Of a stretch of 64,000 bases of DNA, positions 10,499 to 20,755 are shown piece after piece (the first letter of the stretch is position 1; each line of letters begins with the position of its first letter). The stretch spans positions 59,834-123,833 of the forward strand of contig NZ_AQUU01000006.1 in assembly GCF_000372365.1 (NCBI RefSeq). Direction: 5' to 3'. A model generated the notes under the pieces. It saw nothing but the letters and a program-made list of their open reading frames with translations, was not told where the DNA came from and made no database searches. Position numbers and translations under genes: made by a program. Origin of the DNA: Aggregatibacter actinomycetemcomitans DSM 8324. Its GTDB lineage: Bacteria > Pseudomonadota > Gammaproteobacteria > Enterobacterales > Pasteurellaceae.

Positions 10499-10542
10499 CC
10501 ATTGGCGGATATAAAAACGAGGATAAAAATATCCGCCAATGG
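10499..10542 (+). terminator. Hairpin downstream of uraA
   Basis: A perfect 14-bp inverted repeat (10499-10512 with 10529-10542) starts 10 bases after the uraA stop. There is no clear T-run, so it may stabilise the 3' end as much as terminate transcription. Confidence 0.55.
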
Positions 10543-10608
10543 CTTTCTAAATGAAAAAATTTCGTTTATTCTTACCGCACTTTCCTTCAGCATTTTTCGG
10601 TATTTGAT

Positions 10609-11313
10609 TTGAGCGAGCCACATTTTCAACTTCTTTTGCCTATTCATCAGCTTGATGATGATACGTTGGAAAATTTCCATGCGGAAAATAATCAGCTGTT
10701 GCTCAATTCCCTGCAAAAAAATTTCTCCCATCCTCAACAGCAATTTTTCTATATTTGGGGCAATCGAGGCAGCGGTAAAAGTCATTTGTTGAAAGCCATT
10801 TGCCATCATTATTTAACCCAACAACGCCCCGCACTTTATGTTCCGTTGAATAAGGCTCAGTATTTCTCCCCGGCGGTGTTGGAAAATCTTGAACGGCAGG
10901 ACGTCGTGTGTTTGGATGATGTGCAGGAAGTGATAGGCAATGCCGAATGGGAACTGGCGATTTTTGATTTGATTAATCGCATTCGCGAAACCGGAAAAAC
11001 CCTTTTATTAATGGGCGCCGATCAATCTCCGGCGAATTTGGCGGCGCGTCTGCCGGATCTCCATTCCCGTTTGACTTGGGGGGAGGTGTATCAATTAATG
11101 CCGCTGGACGACGCACAAAAAATTGCCGTGTTGCAAGAGAATGCGCACCAGCGCGGTATCGAATTGCCTGATGAAACGGCAAATTTCCTGTTTAAGCGTT
11201 TGGAGCGGGATATGAAAACCTTATTCGAAGCCTTAGAAAAACTGGATCAGGCTTCTTTGCAGGCGCAACGCAAACTAACCATTCCCTTCGTCAAAGAAAT
11301 CCTGTCTTTATAA
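10609..11313 (+). CDS. hda: DnaA regulatory inactivator Hda
   Basis: AAA+ protein that, bound to the DNA-loaded sliding clamp, stimulates ATP hydrolysis by DnaA and so prevents re-initiation. 234 residues from a TTG start. This start is supported because it keeps the N-terminal clamp-binding motif QLLLPI at residues 7-12. Walker A is GNRGSGKS at 51-58, Walker B is VVCLDDVQ, and a sensor and arginine-finger region follow (DLHSRLTWGEVYQL). The weak start codon and poor ribosome binding site suggest low expression. It follows uraA, as in many gamma-proteobacteria. Confidence 0.93.
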   Translation: MSEPHFQLLLPIHQLDDDTLENFHAENNQLLLNSLQKNFSHPQQQFFYIWGNRGSGKSHLLKAICHHYLTQQRPALYVPLNKAQYFSPAVLENLERQDVVCLDDVQEVIGNAEWELAIFDLINRIRETGKTLLLMGADQSPANLAARLPDLHSRLTWGEVYQLMPLDDAQKIAVLQENAHQRGIELPDETANFLFKRLERDMKTLFEALEKLDQASLQAQRKLTIPFVKEILSL

Positions 11314-11318
11314 CCAAC

Positions 11319-11771
11319 CTATAACCATCTGCGGGTACGATGGCAATATTGTGTAAATTGCTCTCCAAAAATGTTCCGCAGGCTTTCTTCTTCCCGTTTA
11401 ATCTGAAACTCGGTGATGTACCAAATGAATAATACAATGCCGAGAACGGCGGATAACGAACCTAAATAACACATCCAACCCAGCAAGATAAAAACTAAGC
11501 CTAAATACATGGGATTGCGGGTGAATTTATAAATTCCGGTCGTCACTAATTGTGAAGCGGTTTCTAATTGCAGCGGATTGACGGTGGTTTTTGCCAGCAA
11601 AAATTGCAGCACACTGCCTGCGCCGATGAAGCAACCTAAGGCACTGAAAATAATGACCAATCCCCAGGATGTCGGAAATTGCCAAACGGGTGGCAGCAAT
11701 TTCATCAGTAACGCGCAAAAAACAAAAATGAGTGGCGGCGGAATGGGAATTTTCGGTTTATTTCTTGACAT
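11319..11771 (-). CDS. Isoprenylcysteine carboxyl methyltransferase-family membrane protein
   Basis: About 150 residues from the ATG at 11771 (an upstream in-frame ATG at 11813 would add 14 residues). Four hydrophobic segments and the family signature GIYKFTRNPMYLGL, followed by EEESLRNIFGEQFTQYC, identify the ICMT/PEMT fold: a membrane-embedded S-adenosylmethionine methyltransferase-like domain. Bacterial members have no settled substrate. It converges on hda with a 5-base gap and lies 52 bases downstream of yfgM, so it could be the tail of the yfgM-hisS cluster. Confidence 0.8.
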   Translation of the reverse strand: MSRNKPKIPIPPPLIFVFCALLMKLLPPVWQFPTSWGLVIIFSALGCFIGAGSVLQFLLAKTTVNPLQLETASQLVTTGIYKFTRNPMYLGLVFILLGWMCYLGSLSAVLGIVLFIWYITEFQIKREEESLRNIFGEQFTQYCHRTRRWL

Positions 11772-11823
11772 AGTAAGCCTTGGAGCGAGATAACAGAAAG
11801 GCTTGGAAACCAAGCCTTAAAAA

Positions 11824-12438
11824 CTATAAATTATTTAACCGCACTTGAATGAGCTGTTGCTCCAACGCACCGGCATTTTCCTGTGCCTGTTGGTAGCTTT
11901 TCTTCGCGGCTTCTTTATCGCCTTTGGCTAATTGAATATCGCCTGCCAACAGGTTTTTTGCGCTGTTCCATGCCTGTTCTTTGACGGATTTAAGGCTTTC
12001 CAACGCGGGATCCAATTGCCCCAACTGGAATTGTACGGACGCCAAACGTAACGCACTGACGGAAGATAAAATATCATCGTTAGATTGCGCCATCGCTTGT
12101 TTCAGCGCATCTTCTGCCAATGGGAAGTCTTTGTTTTCCACTGCGATTTTAGCCTTATCCAGCAAGGCTAAGACGGCATAGCTGGTTTTTTCATTGTTTT
12201 TAATGAATTGATTAAATTGTTCCGCTTGTGCTTTCGGATCTTTTTGATAGTTAAACAATGCCTGTTCATATTCTGCAGAGGCTTTGTGCATTTTTTGTAT
12301 TTGATGAGACTGCCAGTAATTCCAGCCGAATACGCCACCAAACGCAATAACAAAACAAACGATAATAAATTTGTAATTTTCATTCCACCAGGCTTTGATG
12401 GCAGTCAGTTCTTGTTCTTCTTCAATGGTATAAGCCAT
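11824..12438 (-). CDS. yfgM: YfgM/AncA family TPR membrane protein
   Basis: 204 residues with a short cytoplasmic tail (MAYTIEEEQELTAIKAWW), one membrane segment at about 24-41, and a periplasmic tetratricopeptide-like domain. In E. coli YfgM associates with PpiD and the Sec translocon and also tunes the Rcs stress response. It begins 10 bases after the hisS stop codon and has a good AGGAAAG site. The bamB and der genes that follow yfgM in enterics are absent here; the next gene is the ICMT-like methyltransferase. Confidence 0.92.
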   Translation of the reverse strand: MAYTIEEEQELTAIKAWWNENYKFIIVCFVIAFGGVFGWNYWQSHQIQKMHKASAEYEQALFNYQKDPKAQAEQFNQFIKNNEKTSYAVLALLDKAKIAVENKDFPLAEDALKQAMAQSNDDILSSVSALRLASVQFQLGQLDPALESLKSVKEQAWNSAKNLLAGDIQLAKGDKEAAKKSYQQAQENAGALEQQLIQVRLNNL

Positions 12439-12448
12439 TTTTCTTTCC

Positions 12449-13726
12449 TTATTTAAACGTATTTTGAATATGAGTCGTAATGTCGCTTAATGCTACCACC
12501 ACTTGTTCGCTATGTTGTAGCAATTCTTTCACAACCACTTGTTGATTTTTCACTTCATCTTCACCGATCACTAAAGCCAATTTTGCACCGCTTTTATCGG
12601 CACGTTTGAATTGTTTTTTGAAGTTTCCGCCGCTGCAATGCAATAGCGTGCGTAAGTGCGGTAATTCCGAGCGGAGTTTTTCCGCCAGGCTAAACGCCGC
12701 CACCGTGGTGCCTTCACCTGGATAAACAATGTAAATATCCACCGCACTTGGTAGCGTAATCTGTTTATTGACTTCCTGCACGAGCAACACTAAACGCTCT
12801 AAGCCCATAGCGAAACCGACACCGGAGGTGGCGTGTCCGCCAAGCTGTTCCACCAAGCCGTCATAACGACCGCCACCGCATACCGTGCCTTGCGCGCCCA
12901 ACGCGGAAGTCACCCATTCAAACACGGTTTTATTGTAGTAGTCCAAACCGCGTACCAGTTTTTGATTGATTTCGTATGTGATGCCTAAATTATCCAACAA
13001 GGCGCATAATTGTGCAAAATGTTCGCGGGATTCTTCATCAAGGTAATCGTGTAATTTCGGCGCATCATTTAATACTTGTTGAACGCGCTGATCTTTGCTG
13101 TCTAAAATCCGTAACGGATTGGTGGTTAAACGGCGTTTACTGTCTTCATCTAAAATATCAAGATGATTTTGCAGGAAAGCCACCAACGCCTGGCGATAAT
13201 TTTTACGTGCTTCCAAGGAGCCGATGGAATTAAGTTGAAGGGTAACATGGTCAAAAATACCTAAATCTTTCCACAAACGGGCGGTTAAAGCGATAATCTC
13301 TGCATCAATTTCCGGATTCGGAATGCCGAAAATTTCCACGCCGACCTGATGGAATTGACGATAACGCCCTTTTTGCGGGCGTTCGTAACGGAACATCGGT
13401 CCCATGTACCACAAACGCTGTTCCTGATTATATAACAAACCGTGCTCAATCCCGGCGCGCACGCAACCTGCCGTACCTTCCGGACGGAGCGTTAAACTTT
13501 CGTCGTCACGGTCGTTAAAGGTAAACATTTCTTTTTCTACTACATCGGTCACCTCACCGATAGCGCGGGCGAATAACGGCGTGCTTTCCACAATCGGCAT
13601 CCGGATTTCGGCGTAACCATACGCCTGTAAAACCGACCGCACTTTATTTTCAACCCACTGCCACAAAGGGGTTTCCGTTGGTAAGCAATCGTTCATACCA
13701 CGAATTGCCTGAATAGTTTTTGCCAC
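12449..13726 (-). CDS. hisS: Histidyl-tRNA synthetase
   Basis: Class II synthetase that charges tRNA-His, 425 residues. Motif 2 is seen as [17 protein letters not shown], the histidine-specific motif as [15 protein letters not shown], and motif 3 in [14 protein letters not shown]. The C-terminal anticodon-binding domain is complete. It lies 21 bases after ispG and 10 bases before yfgM in a six-gene minus-strand cluster. Confidence 0.98.
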   Translation of the reverse strand: MAKTIQAIRGMNDCLPTETPLWQWVENKVRSVLQAYGYAEIRMPIVESTPLFARAIGEVTDVVEKEMFTFNDRDDESLTLRPEGTAGCVRAGIEHGLLYNQEQRLWYMGPMFRYERPQKGRYRQFHQVGVEIFGIPNPEIDAEIIALTARLWKDLGIFDHVTLQLNSIGSLEARKNYRQALVAFLQNHLDILDEDSKRRLTTNPLRILDSKDQRVQQVLNDAPKLHDYLDEESREHFAQLCALLDNLGITYEINQKLVRGLDYYNKTVFEWVTSALGAQGTVCGGGRYDGLVEQLGGHATSGVGFAMGLERLVLLVQEVNKQITLPSAVDIYIVYPGEGTTVAAFSLAEKLRSELPHLRTLLHCSGGNFKKQFKRADKSGAKLALVIGEDEVKNQQVVVKELLQHSEQVVVALSDITTHIQNTFK

Positions 13727-13747
13727 AATAAATTCCTGTAATAAAGA

Positions 13748-14851
13748 TTAAATAATGCGATTTTTCGGATCTTGCTGCGCAACGCGGGCGCGAATTTTGG
13801 CTTCCAGCTGATTGATTAAATCCTCATTGTCAAAACGTTCTTTTTGACGTTCTCCGGAAAGATAATAACCGCTTTTCTTGTTGCCGCCGGTCACACCCAA
13901 ATCGGACACCAGCGCTTCGCCCGGGCCGTTTACCACGCAGCCGATAATAGAGACGTCCATCGGCGTGATAATGTCTTCCAAACGCTGTTCAAGGGCGTTG
14001 ACCGTGCCGATAACATCAAATTCCTGACGGGAGCAGGTCGGGCAGGCGATGAAATTAATCCCGCGCGAACGAATGCGTAAGGATTTCAAAATGTCGAAAC
14101 CGACTTTAATTTCTTCCATTGGATCCGCCGCTAAGGATACCCGTAACGTATCGCCGATGCCTTCGGACAATAGCATTCCCAAACCGATTGCCGATTTCAC
14201 CGCGCCTGCACGGGCACCGCCGGCTTCGGTAATGCCTAAATGCAAGGGTTGCTTAATGGCTTTGGCGAGCAGGCGATAGGATTCTACCGCCAAATAAACA
14301 TCGGAGGCTTTAACACTCACTTTAAATTGATCGAAGTTCAAACGATCGAGAATTTCCACATGACGTAATGCGGATTCCAATAAGGCTTGCGGTGTCGGTT
14401 CGCCGTATTTTTCCTGAATGTCTTTTTCCAGAGAACCGGCATTGACGCCGATCCGAATCGGAATATTTTTATCTTTAGCGCAATCCACCACGGCATGAAT
14501 GCGATCTTCTCGCCCGATATTGCCCGGGTTGATACGTAAACAGTCCACGCCGTATTCCGCTACTTTCAACGCAATGCGATAGTCAAAGTGAATATCCGCC
14601 ACCAGCGGCACGTTGACTTGTTGTTTGATTAATTTGAAGGCTTCCGCCGCGTCCATGGTCGGCACAGAAACACGTACAATATCTGCTCCCACCCGTTCCA
14701 GAGACTTAATTTGCGCCACGGTGGCTTCCACATCGGTAGTGCGCGTATTTGTCATTGATTGCACGGCAATCGGCGCATCGCCGCCCACCGGCACCTTTCC
14801 CACATAAATTTTCTTTGATTCTCTACGCTGAATCTTTGGTTTTTCTAACAT
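13748..14851 (-). CDS. ispG: 4-hydroxy-3-methylbut-2-en-1-yl diphosphate synthase
   Basis: Iron-sulfur enzyme of the methylerythritol phosphate (non-mevalonate) isoprenoid pathway, which converts the cyclic diphosphate MEcPP to HMBPP. 367 residues with an N-terminal TIM-barrel ([31 protein letters not shown]) and a C-terminal 4Fe-4S domain with cysteines in [13 protein letters not shown] and [11 protein letters not shown]. It follows rodZ by 11 bases, the conserved order in gamma-proteobacteria. Confidence 0.98.
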   Translation of the reverse strand: MLEKPKIQRRESKKIYVGKVPVGGDAPIAVQSMTNTRTTDVEATVAQIKSLERVGADIVRVSVPTMDAAEAFKLIKQQVNVPLVADIHFDYRIALKVAEYGVDCLRINPGNIGREDRIHAVVDCAKDKNIPIRIGVNAGSLEKDIQEKYGEPTPQALLESALRHVEILDRLNFDQFKVSVKASDVYLAVESYRLLAKAIKQPLHLGITEAGGARAGAVKSAIGLGMLLSEGIGDTLRVSLAADPMEEIKVGFDILKSLRIRSRGINFIACPTCSRQEFDVIGTVNALEQRLEDIITPMDVSIIGCVVNGPGEALVSDLGVTGGNKKSGYYLSGERQKERFDNEDLINQLEAKIRARVAQQDPKNRII

Positions 14852-14862
14852 CAGTTAACTCA

Positions 14863-15918
14863 TTATTGAGGTAATTTAAATTTTGCCACACGTCCGTCAA
14901 CGGTCAACGGGAAGGCTTGACCTTTATAAGTAATTCTTACGTTGCCCGGCGCGCCGATAATTAACGAATAAGGTTCTTCTTCGTTGAAACTCAACACATC
15001 ACCTTGTTTGTATTCTTTTTGTGCCAAGACTTTGCGGTTTTTATCTTTAACGCTGATCCAGCAGTTGCCGATAACTTCAATATATAAGTTATCCTTTGTG
15101 GTGACGGCAGAAACACTTGAATTTTCCACCGCACTTTGTGGCTCGGCGGAGGCTTGCGATTCAGGTTGAACGCTAGTTAACTGCTCATTGCTGCCGATTT
15201 TGTCCATTTTAGGTTGCAATACATTGGCGCTTGCTATCGGAGCGTTTGATTCTTGAGCGACAGGCGCCGTCGTATTGGCTGCAACCGGTGTCTCTGTGAG
15301 CGGTTTGGTCTCAATTTCGATGCCGGTGCCTTTCGGTGCGGTATCCGTTAAGGTATTTTCGATTTTGGCCGTAGGCTGCGGCACCGGAATTTCGTTACCT
15401 GCGGGCTTGGCAGGCGCGGTGTTCACTTCCGTTGTCACCGGTGCGGACGGCGTGTAGGAATTGACTAATACATCTCGTTCCGCGTTAGATTGCTGGTGGC
15501 TTTCCCACCACCACATTCCGGTCATGCCCACCACGATCAAAATGACTAACGCGCTGAGGTAACCGATCCAGTTATTGTGTGACGAATATTGGTTAACGGA
15601 GCGGGTGGCGCGGGCGTTTTTGCCCAAATCGTTTTTCTGTTCGTTGCCGAAATGAATGACATTCATCCATTCGCTGTCCGGAATACGCAAAAATTTCGCA
15701 TAACTACGCACATAGCCGCGCATAAATGTGGCGGGAATGGTTTCGTTGGTAAACTGGTTATTTTCGATGAGACGAACAAGGGCGGGACGTAAAGAAATCT
15801 CTTTTGACACTTGCTCCGGCGTAAGATTGAGGGCTTCGCGGGCGAGGCGAAATTTATCGCCTAAAGTGGTCTGCTGTTCGTTGCGGGATTGTGTTTCTGA
15901 TGTATTTTGCATATTCAT
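14863..15918 (-). CDS. rodZ: Cytoskeletal protein RodZ
   Basis: Rod-shape determinant that links MreB filaments to the periplasmic wall machinery. 351 residues. Residues about 18-95 form a cytoplasmic Cro-like helix-turn-helix that contacts MreB (DKFRLAREALNLTPEQVSKE). A membrane segment lies near 120-138 (YLSALVILIVVGMTGMWWWE), then a long Thr/Pro/Ala-rich linker and a C-terminal beta domain (LYIEVIGNCWISVKD). Two starts are possible, 15918 or 15912, six bases apart. Upstream is the pilW gene of the same cluster. Confidence 0.94.
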   Translation of the reverse strand: MNMQNTSETQSRNEQQTTLGDKFRLAREALNLTPEQVSKEISLRPALVRLIENNQFTNETIPATFMRGYVRSYAKFLRIPDSEWMNVIHFGNEQKNDLGKNARATRSVNQYSSHNNWIGYLSALVILIVVGMTGMWWWESHQQSNAERDVLVNSYTPSAPVTTEVNTAPAKPAGNEIPVPQPTAKIENTLTDTAPKGTGIEIETKPLTETPVAANTTAPVAQESNAPIASANVLQPKMDKIGSNEQLTSVQPESQASAEPQSAVENSSVSAVTTKDNLYIEVIGNCWISVKDKNRKVLAQKEYKQGDVLSFNEEEPYSLIIGAPGNVRITYKGQAFPLTVDGRVAKFKLPQ

Positions 15919-16061
15919 AAAACGGACGATATTTCTGACTAAAATTGAGTGCTAAAGTTTAAGGTTGTAACGCCTGTTTTGCAACTGTTATATGGCGTTA
16001 TTCTGCGATTGGAAGGAAATTTGTGGGGAAAAACGACCGCACTTTTGCCCGTGGGAAAAGG

Positions 16062-16613
16062 TTATTTTATCCCTTGTGGTAATTTTGCCGCCCGTTTCGG
16101 AGAGATTTTCGTCAATAATGCGAGATTTTGCCGATAAATCGCCTGATTTTTGGCGGATAAAGCACATAACGCCAAGTTTTCATAAGTGTCCGCCTGATGG
16201 TAATAATTCGAGCTTTTTAAGGCGCGTTCAAATTGTACATAGGCACTGTCGAATTCCCCTTGCGCACAAAGAAATGCACCGTAATTATTGAACACATCCC
16301 CTTGTTTATCATCTAATTTTATCGCGTTTAAATAGGCGGTACGGGCTTGTTCAATGTCGCCCTGTTGTTGATAGAAATAGGCAAATGCCGCTGACACTAA
16401 ATAATAATCGGGAGCGTAAGAAAAGGCTTTATCCAGGTTCAGCTTGGCTTGTGCCGAATCTTGCTGCTGTAAATAGCCTAATGCCAGTTCCACGCGTGCT
16501 TTGGCGGCTTTTTGCTTGTCAAAATCCACCGCACTTTGTTGGGTGACGCAGGCGGAAAGCAAAAACGGAAAAATAAACGGTATTGCACGATTGTGCTGTT
16601 GAAATTTGATCAT
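16062..16613 (-). CDS. pilW: Type IV pilus biogenesis/stability lipoprotein PilW (PilF)
   Basis: 183-residue TPR lipoprotein needed for assembly or stability of the PilQ secretin multimer. The signal peptide ends at a lipobox LLSAC, and TPR units follow (ARVELALGYLQQQDSAQAKLNLDKAF, DVFNNYGAFLCAQGEFDSAY). In USS-bearing Pasteurellaceae type IV pili also drive DNA uptake, so this gene belongs functionally with the many uptake signals in the window. It begins 21 bases after rlmN. Confidence 0.88.
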   Translation of the reverse strand: MIKFQQHNRAIPFIFPFLLSACVTQQSAVDFDKQKAAKARVELALGYLQQQDSAQAKLNLDKAFSYAPDYYLVSAAFAYFYQQQGDIEQARTAYLNAIKLDDKQGDVFNNYGAFLCAQGEFDSAYVQFERALKSSNYYHQADTYENLALCALSAKNQAIYRQNLALLTKISPKRAAKLPQGIK

Positions 16614-16634
16614 TTATTTTTCCTCCTGACAGAT

Positions 16635-17774
16635 TTATTGAATTTGAACGGCAATGCCTTGCCCGAAGTGTTTTTTCTGTGCGGTGCGTTTGGTACGGTC
16701 AATCACATCGCCGGCTAATTGTCCGCAGGCGGCATCAATATCATCGCCGCGGGTTTTGCGCACAATCACGGTTAAACCGTATTCCATCAAGGTTTTTTGG
16801 AAACGGTCAATTCGCGTGTTGGAACTTTTCGCATAAGGCGCTTGGGGGAACGGGTTCCACGGAATCAGGTTAATTTTGCACGGCGTATTTTTCAGTACGG
16901 CGGCGAGCTGATGGGCGTGTTCCACATGATCGTTAATGTGATCCAGCATCACATATTCAATGGTGACTTTGCCGTGATTGGCGTTGGAGACGCTCAAATA
17001 ACGGTTCACCGAATCAATCAGGGTTTTAATGTTGTATTTCTTGTTTAACGGCACGATTTCATCGCGCAATTCATCGTTCGGCGCGTGCAGGGAAATCGCC
17101 AACGCCACATCGATCATTTTGCTTAAATTGTCCAACGCCGGTACCACGCCGGAGGTGGATAAGGTCACGCGGCGTTTGGACAAGCCGTAGGCGAAGTCAT
17201 CCAGCATAATTTCCATTGCCGGCACCACATTCGCCACATTTAACAAGGGTTCGCCCATGCCCATCATCACGACGTTGGTAATCGGACGCACGCCGGTGAC
17301 GCCGAAATTACCGATAATTTTCGAGGCGCGCCACACCTGACCGATAATTTCCGCCACCGTTAAATTGCGGTTAAAACCCTGTTGGGCGGTGGAACAGAAG
17401 GTGCAAGCCAAGGCGCAACCCACTTGCGAAGAAACGCATAAGGTGGTGCGATCCGCTTCGGGAATATACACGGTTTCCACTTGCTGATCGCCCACCTGCA
17501 TCGCCCATTTAATGGTGCCGTCGGCGGAACGTTGCTCAACCGCCACTTCCGGCGCTTTGATTTCCGCCATGGTTTTTAATTTTTCCCGTAACGCTTTGTT
17601 CAGGTTGGTCATATTGTCGAAATTGTCTTCGCCGAAATGATAAATCCATTTCACCAACTGATCGGCGCGAAACGGTTTTTCGCCTAATTCAGCGAAAAAT
17701 TCACGCATTTGTGCGCGGGTTAAATTCATTAAATTGACTTTTTTTGCCGGTTCGGCAACAGCTTGTTCTAACAT
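16635..17774 (-). CDS. rlmN: Dual-specificity RNA methyltransferase RlmN
   Basis: Radical-SAM enzyme that methylates C2 of A2503 in 23S rRNA and A37 of some tRNAs. The 4Fe-4S cluster motif [19 protein letters not shown] is present, with GMGEPLLN and the conserved second-site Cys near the end ([10 protein letters not shown]). I prefer the ATG at 17774 (379 residues), which has GAGG upstream; an ATG at 17795 adds seven residues but lacks a site. First gene of the rlmN-pilW-rodZ-ispG-hisS-yfgM cluster. Confidence 0.96.
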   Translation of the reverse strand: MLEQAVAEPAKKVNLMNLTRAQMREFFAELGEKPFRADQLVKWIYHFGEDNFDNMTNLNKALREKLKTMAEIKAPEVAVEQRSADGTIKWAMQVGDQQVETVYIPEADRTTLCVSSQVGCALACTFCSTAQQGFNRNLTVAEIIGQVWRASKIIGNFGVTGVRPITNVVMMGMGEPLLNVANVVPAMEIMLDDFAYGLSKRRVTLSTSGVVPALDNLSKMIDVALAISLHAPNDELRDEIVPLNKKYNIKTLIDSVNRYLSVSNANHGKVTIEYVMLDHINDHVEHAHQLAAVLKNTPCKINLIPWNPFPQAPYAKSSNTRIDRFQKTLMEYGLTVIVRKTRGDDIDAACGQLAGDVIDRTKRTAQKKHFGQGIAVQIQ

Positions 17775-18068
17775 GGGAGCCTCGTTATTACACATTATGG
17801 CGGAAACCGAAATTGGCGTCCTTCCTTTTGAAGTGACGACAGGATAAAAATGAGGTGCGATTGTACTGATTTCGGTTGCATTAAGCCAGCGATTTTACGC
17901 GTGGAAATAAAACGCTGTAAAAAATGACCGCACTTTTTTGTGATCAGGATCGAAGAATTGGAAAAAATCCCGCTGAAATATCAGGAAATCATACTGGTTG
18001 GTTCTTTTGTTTGAGCACTTTGTGAGTAAAATCCGGGTAGCGTTAAATGTTAATAAAGAGGAGTCATT

Positions 18069-19118
18069 ATGAAGTTAAGAAAATTAACCGCATTCACCGT
18101 ATTAAGTTTAGCCTGTTCCGTCGCCTATGCGGCAAATTTGCCGAACATTACCATTTTGGCAACCGGCGGAACCATTGCCGGCGGTGGGGAAACGGCGGTC
18201 AGTTCTGCCTATAAAGCAGGGCAGTTGACGGTAGAGCGCTTAATTGAAGCGGTGCCGGAAATGAAAAATCTTGCGGAAATTAAAGGCGAACAAGTTGTGA
18301 ATATCGGTTCACAGGATATGAACGATGAAGTGTGGCTAAAATTAGCCAAAACCATTAATCGGCAATGCGCCGATACGGACGGCTTTGTGATTACGCACGG
18401 TACGGACACTATGGAAGAAACCGCGTATTTTCTGGATTTAACTGTGAAATGTGACAAACCGGTGGTATTAGTGGGCGCTATGCGTCCGGCGACGGAGAAA
18501 AGCGCTGATGGTCCGTTAAATTTATATAATGCCGTAGTGGTGGCGACAAATAAAAAATCTGCCGGCCGCGGTGTGCTGGTGGCGATGAACGACAAAGTAC
18601 TGGGTGCCCGCGATGTAACCAAAATGAGCACCACGGCGGTGCAAACCTTTGTAGCGCCGAACTTCGGTCCGTTAGGCTATATTCATAACAGCAAAGTGGA
18701 TTACGAACGTTCGCCGGAAAGCAAACACATTGCTAATACGCCGTTTGATGTATCGAAACTGGACGCTTTGCCGAAAGTGGGCATTGTATATGCGTATTCC
18801 AATATGCCGACGGAACCGTTACAAGCCTTATTGAGCGCGGGGTATCAGGGTGTCATTAGTGCCGGCGTGGGCAATGGCAATGTGAATCAGGCAAATTTGG
18901 ATTTATTGGAAAAAGCGGCAAAAGACGGCGTGGCAGTGGTGCGTTCTTCCCGCGTGCCGACGGGCTACACCACCCGTGATGCGGAAGTGGATGACAGCAG
19001 ATACGGCTTCGTGACCTCAGGTTCGTTGAACCCGCAAAAAGCGCGCGTGTTGTTGCAATTAGCATTAACCAAAACCAAAGATGTGAAGGAAATTCAGCAA
19101 TATTTCGATGATTTTTAA
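18069..19118 (+). CDS. ansB: Periplasmic L-asparaginase II
   Basis: Type II asparaginase, hydrolysing asparagine to aspartate and ammonia in the periplasm. 349 residues. The first 21 form a Sec signal peptide (MKLRKLTAFTVLSLACSVAYA). Both catalytic Thr motifs are present: ATGGTIAGGG near residue 31 and HGTDTMEETAYFL further on. A good AAGAGGAG site precedes the ATG. In anaerobic metabolism the aspartate can feed fumarate formation, which fits the respiratory genes in the window, but no FNR box was evident here. Confidence 0.96.
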   Translation: MKLRKLTAFTVLSLACSVAYAANLPNITILATGGTIAGGGETAVSSAYKAGQLTVERLIEAVPEMKNLAEIKGEQVVNIGSQDMNDEVWLKLAKTINRQCADTDGFVITHGTDTMEETAYFLDLTVKCDKPVVLVGAMRPATEKSADGPLNLYNAVVVATNKKSAGRGVLVAMNDKVLGARDVTKMSTTAVQTFVAPNFGPLGYIHNSKVDYERSPESKHIANTPFDVSKLDALPKVGIVYAYSNMPTEPLQALLSAGYQGVISAGVGNGNVNQANLDLLEKAAKDGVAVVRSSRVPTGYTTRDAEVDDSRYGFVTSGSLNPQKARVLLQLALTKTKDVKEIQQYFDDF

Positions 19119-19149
19119 CGACGTCCCGTTTGAGGTTTTATAACCTACG

Positions 19150-19192
19150 TTTAAATATAACCCCATACGGTAAGTATGGGGTTATATTTAAA
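19150..19192. terminator. Long palindrome downstream of ansB
   Basis: A perfect 19-bp stem (19150-19168 with 19174-19192) with a 5-base loop sits 31 bases after ansB and before the convergent sdaA. The AT-rich outer stem could act as a terminator in both directions. Confidence 0.7.
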
Positions 19193-19212
19193 AACACTGT
19201 GAAAAATATTCA

Positions 19213-19274
19213 TAAATCACTGAAGTGATTTATTCACCCCTTCGGGGCCGTTGGCATAGCCAACGTTTAAAAAA
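19213..19274. repeat. REP-like dispersed repeat, copy 1
   Basis: A chain of small hairpins: TAAATCACT/AGTGATTTA, then CCC-TTCG-GGG, then GTTGGC-ATA-GCCAAC, then an A-run. The 46 bases at 19229-19274 match 49047-49092 with two differences, and part of the unit recurs near 51566-51584 in the other orientation. It lies in the ansB-sdaA convergent gap. Confidence 0.75.
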
Positions 19275-19298
19275 TGGAATTTTTTGTGACCGCACCTT

Positions 19299-20663
19299 TT
19301 ACGAGCAAACCACTTTAATCGCTAAGCCGCCTTGTGAGGTTTCGCGGTATTTGGCGTTCATGTCTTTACCGGTTTCGTACATGGTTTCGATCACCTTATC
19401 CAGACTGACGCGCGGGCTGGTGGTGCGACGCAATGCCATGCGGCTGGCGTTAATGGCTTTGACGGAGGCGATAGCGTTGCGTTCGATGCAAGGCACCTGC
19501 ACTTGCCCGCCCACCGGGTCGCAGGTTAAGCCAAGGTTGTGTTCCATGGCGATCTCCGCCGCAATGCACACCTGTTCCGGGCTGCCGCCGAGAATTTCCG
19601 AAAGTCCTGCCGCCGCCATCGAGCAGGCAACGCCCACTTCCCCCTGACAGCCTACTTCCGCACCGGAAATGGAGGCGTTCATTTTGTACAACGAACCGAT
19701 CATGCCGCAGGCGAGTAAGTAGCGTTCGACGATTTCATCGGTGAGTGTGCCGACAAATTTCTCATAATACGCCAGCACCGCAGGCACAATACCGCAAGCA
19801 CCGTTAGTGGGGGCGGTGACGACTCGTCCGCCGGCAGCATTTTCTTCGTTCACCGCCAAAGCAAACATATTTACCCAGTCGATGACACTCATTGGATCCA
19901 TTGAAAGCTCGCTGTTCGCTTTCAGCATGCGATAAAGTGTTGCCGCACGACGAGCTACTTTTAACGGACCGGGTAGAACCCCTTCAGTGTGTAAACCGTG
20001 TTCGATACAATCTTTCATGGTCTGCCACACTTGATGCAAATGGGTTTTTAATTCTTCTTCACTATGTAGTGCCAGTTCATTTTGCATCATTAAACTGGAA
20101 ATGGATAACCCGCTTTCCTGACAGTTACGTAAAATATCCGCCGCAATGTGGTAGGGATAAGGCACGTTCATTTCATTTTTTTCGGTTTGGTTGAAATGGG
20201 CTTCGTCTACAATAAACCCGCCGCCGATAGAATAATAGGTTTGTTTATATAATTCTTGCGCCTGATGAAATGCGGTAATGGTCATGCCGTTTTCGTGCAG
20301 CGGCAGGAAGGTTTGGTGAAAAATCATGTCCGTTGCCGGGTCAAATTGTGCAGTCTGTTTGCCTTTGGCAAGGGGCAATTTGGCGGTTTTCTTTACCTCC
20401 GCAATGAACCCGGGGATACGTTCAATTTCCACATTATGCGGTAAATAGCCTGCCAGCCCCATGATGATGGCGATGTCGGTGCCGTGTCCAAGACCGGTCA
20501 TGGAGAGTGAACCGTAAACATCCACTTGGATTTTCTCTGTTTTTTCCAAGAGATGTTGCGCAATTAAATCGTCAATAAACTGTTTCCCCGCCTTCATCGG
20601 ACCCACCGTGTGTGAGCTGGACGGGCCGATGCCGATTTTAAACATATCAAAAACACTAATCAT
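19299..20663 (-). CDS. sdaA: L-serine ammonia-lyase (L-serine dehydratase 1)
   Basis: Single-chain 4Fe-4S L-serine dehydratase giving pyruvate and ammonia; 454 residues, the length of E. coli SdaA. The beta-domain motif [13 protein letters not shown] is near the N-terminus, and the alpha-domain cysteines lie in [26 protein letters not shown] and [14 protein letters not shown]. It lies 92 bases downstream of sdaC on the same strand, so import and breakdown of serine are coupled. Confidence 0.97.
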   Translation of the reverse strand: MISVFDMFKIGIGPSSSHTVGPMKAGKQFIDDLIAQHLLEKTEKIQVDVYGSLSMTGLGHGTDIAIIMGLAGYLPHNVEIERIPGFIAEVKKTAKLPLAKGKQTAQFDPATDMIFHQTFLPLHENGMTITAFHQAQELYKQTYYSIGGGFIVDEAHFNQTEKNEMNVPYPYHIAADILRNCQESGLSISSLMMQNELALHSEEELKTHLHQVWQTMKDCIEHGLHTEGVLPGPLKVARRAATLYRMLKANSELSMDPMSVIDWVNMFALAVNEENAAGGRVVTAPTNGACGIVPAVLAYYEKFVGTLTDEIVERYLLACGMIGSLYKMNASISGAEVGCQGEVGVACSMAAAGLSEILGGSPEQVCIAAEIAMEHNLGLTCDPVGGQVQVPCIERNAIASVKAINASRMALRRTTSPRVSLDKVIETMYETGKDMNAKYRETSQGGLAIKVVCS

Positions 20664-20691
20664 ATTTCACTCATCATTTTTCATTATCGGA

Positions 20692-20716
20692 ATGCCTCAC
20701 GCATAAGGTGAGGCAT
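20692..20716 (-). terminator. Intercistronic hairpin between sdaC and sdaA
   Basis: A perfect 9-bp stem (ATGCCTCAC with GTGAGGCAT, 7-base loop) lies between the two genes. No T-run follows on the transcribed strand, so partial attenuation or RNA stabilisation is more likely than full termination. Confidence 0.5.
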
Positions 20717-20755
20717 CGGGTTAAACTTTAAAGGAAGCGCATTCTACGCGAAATT

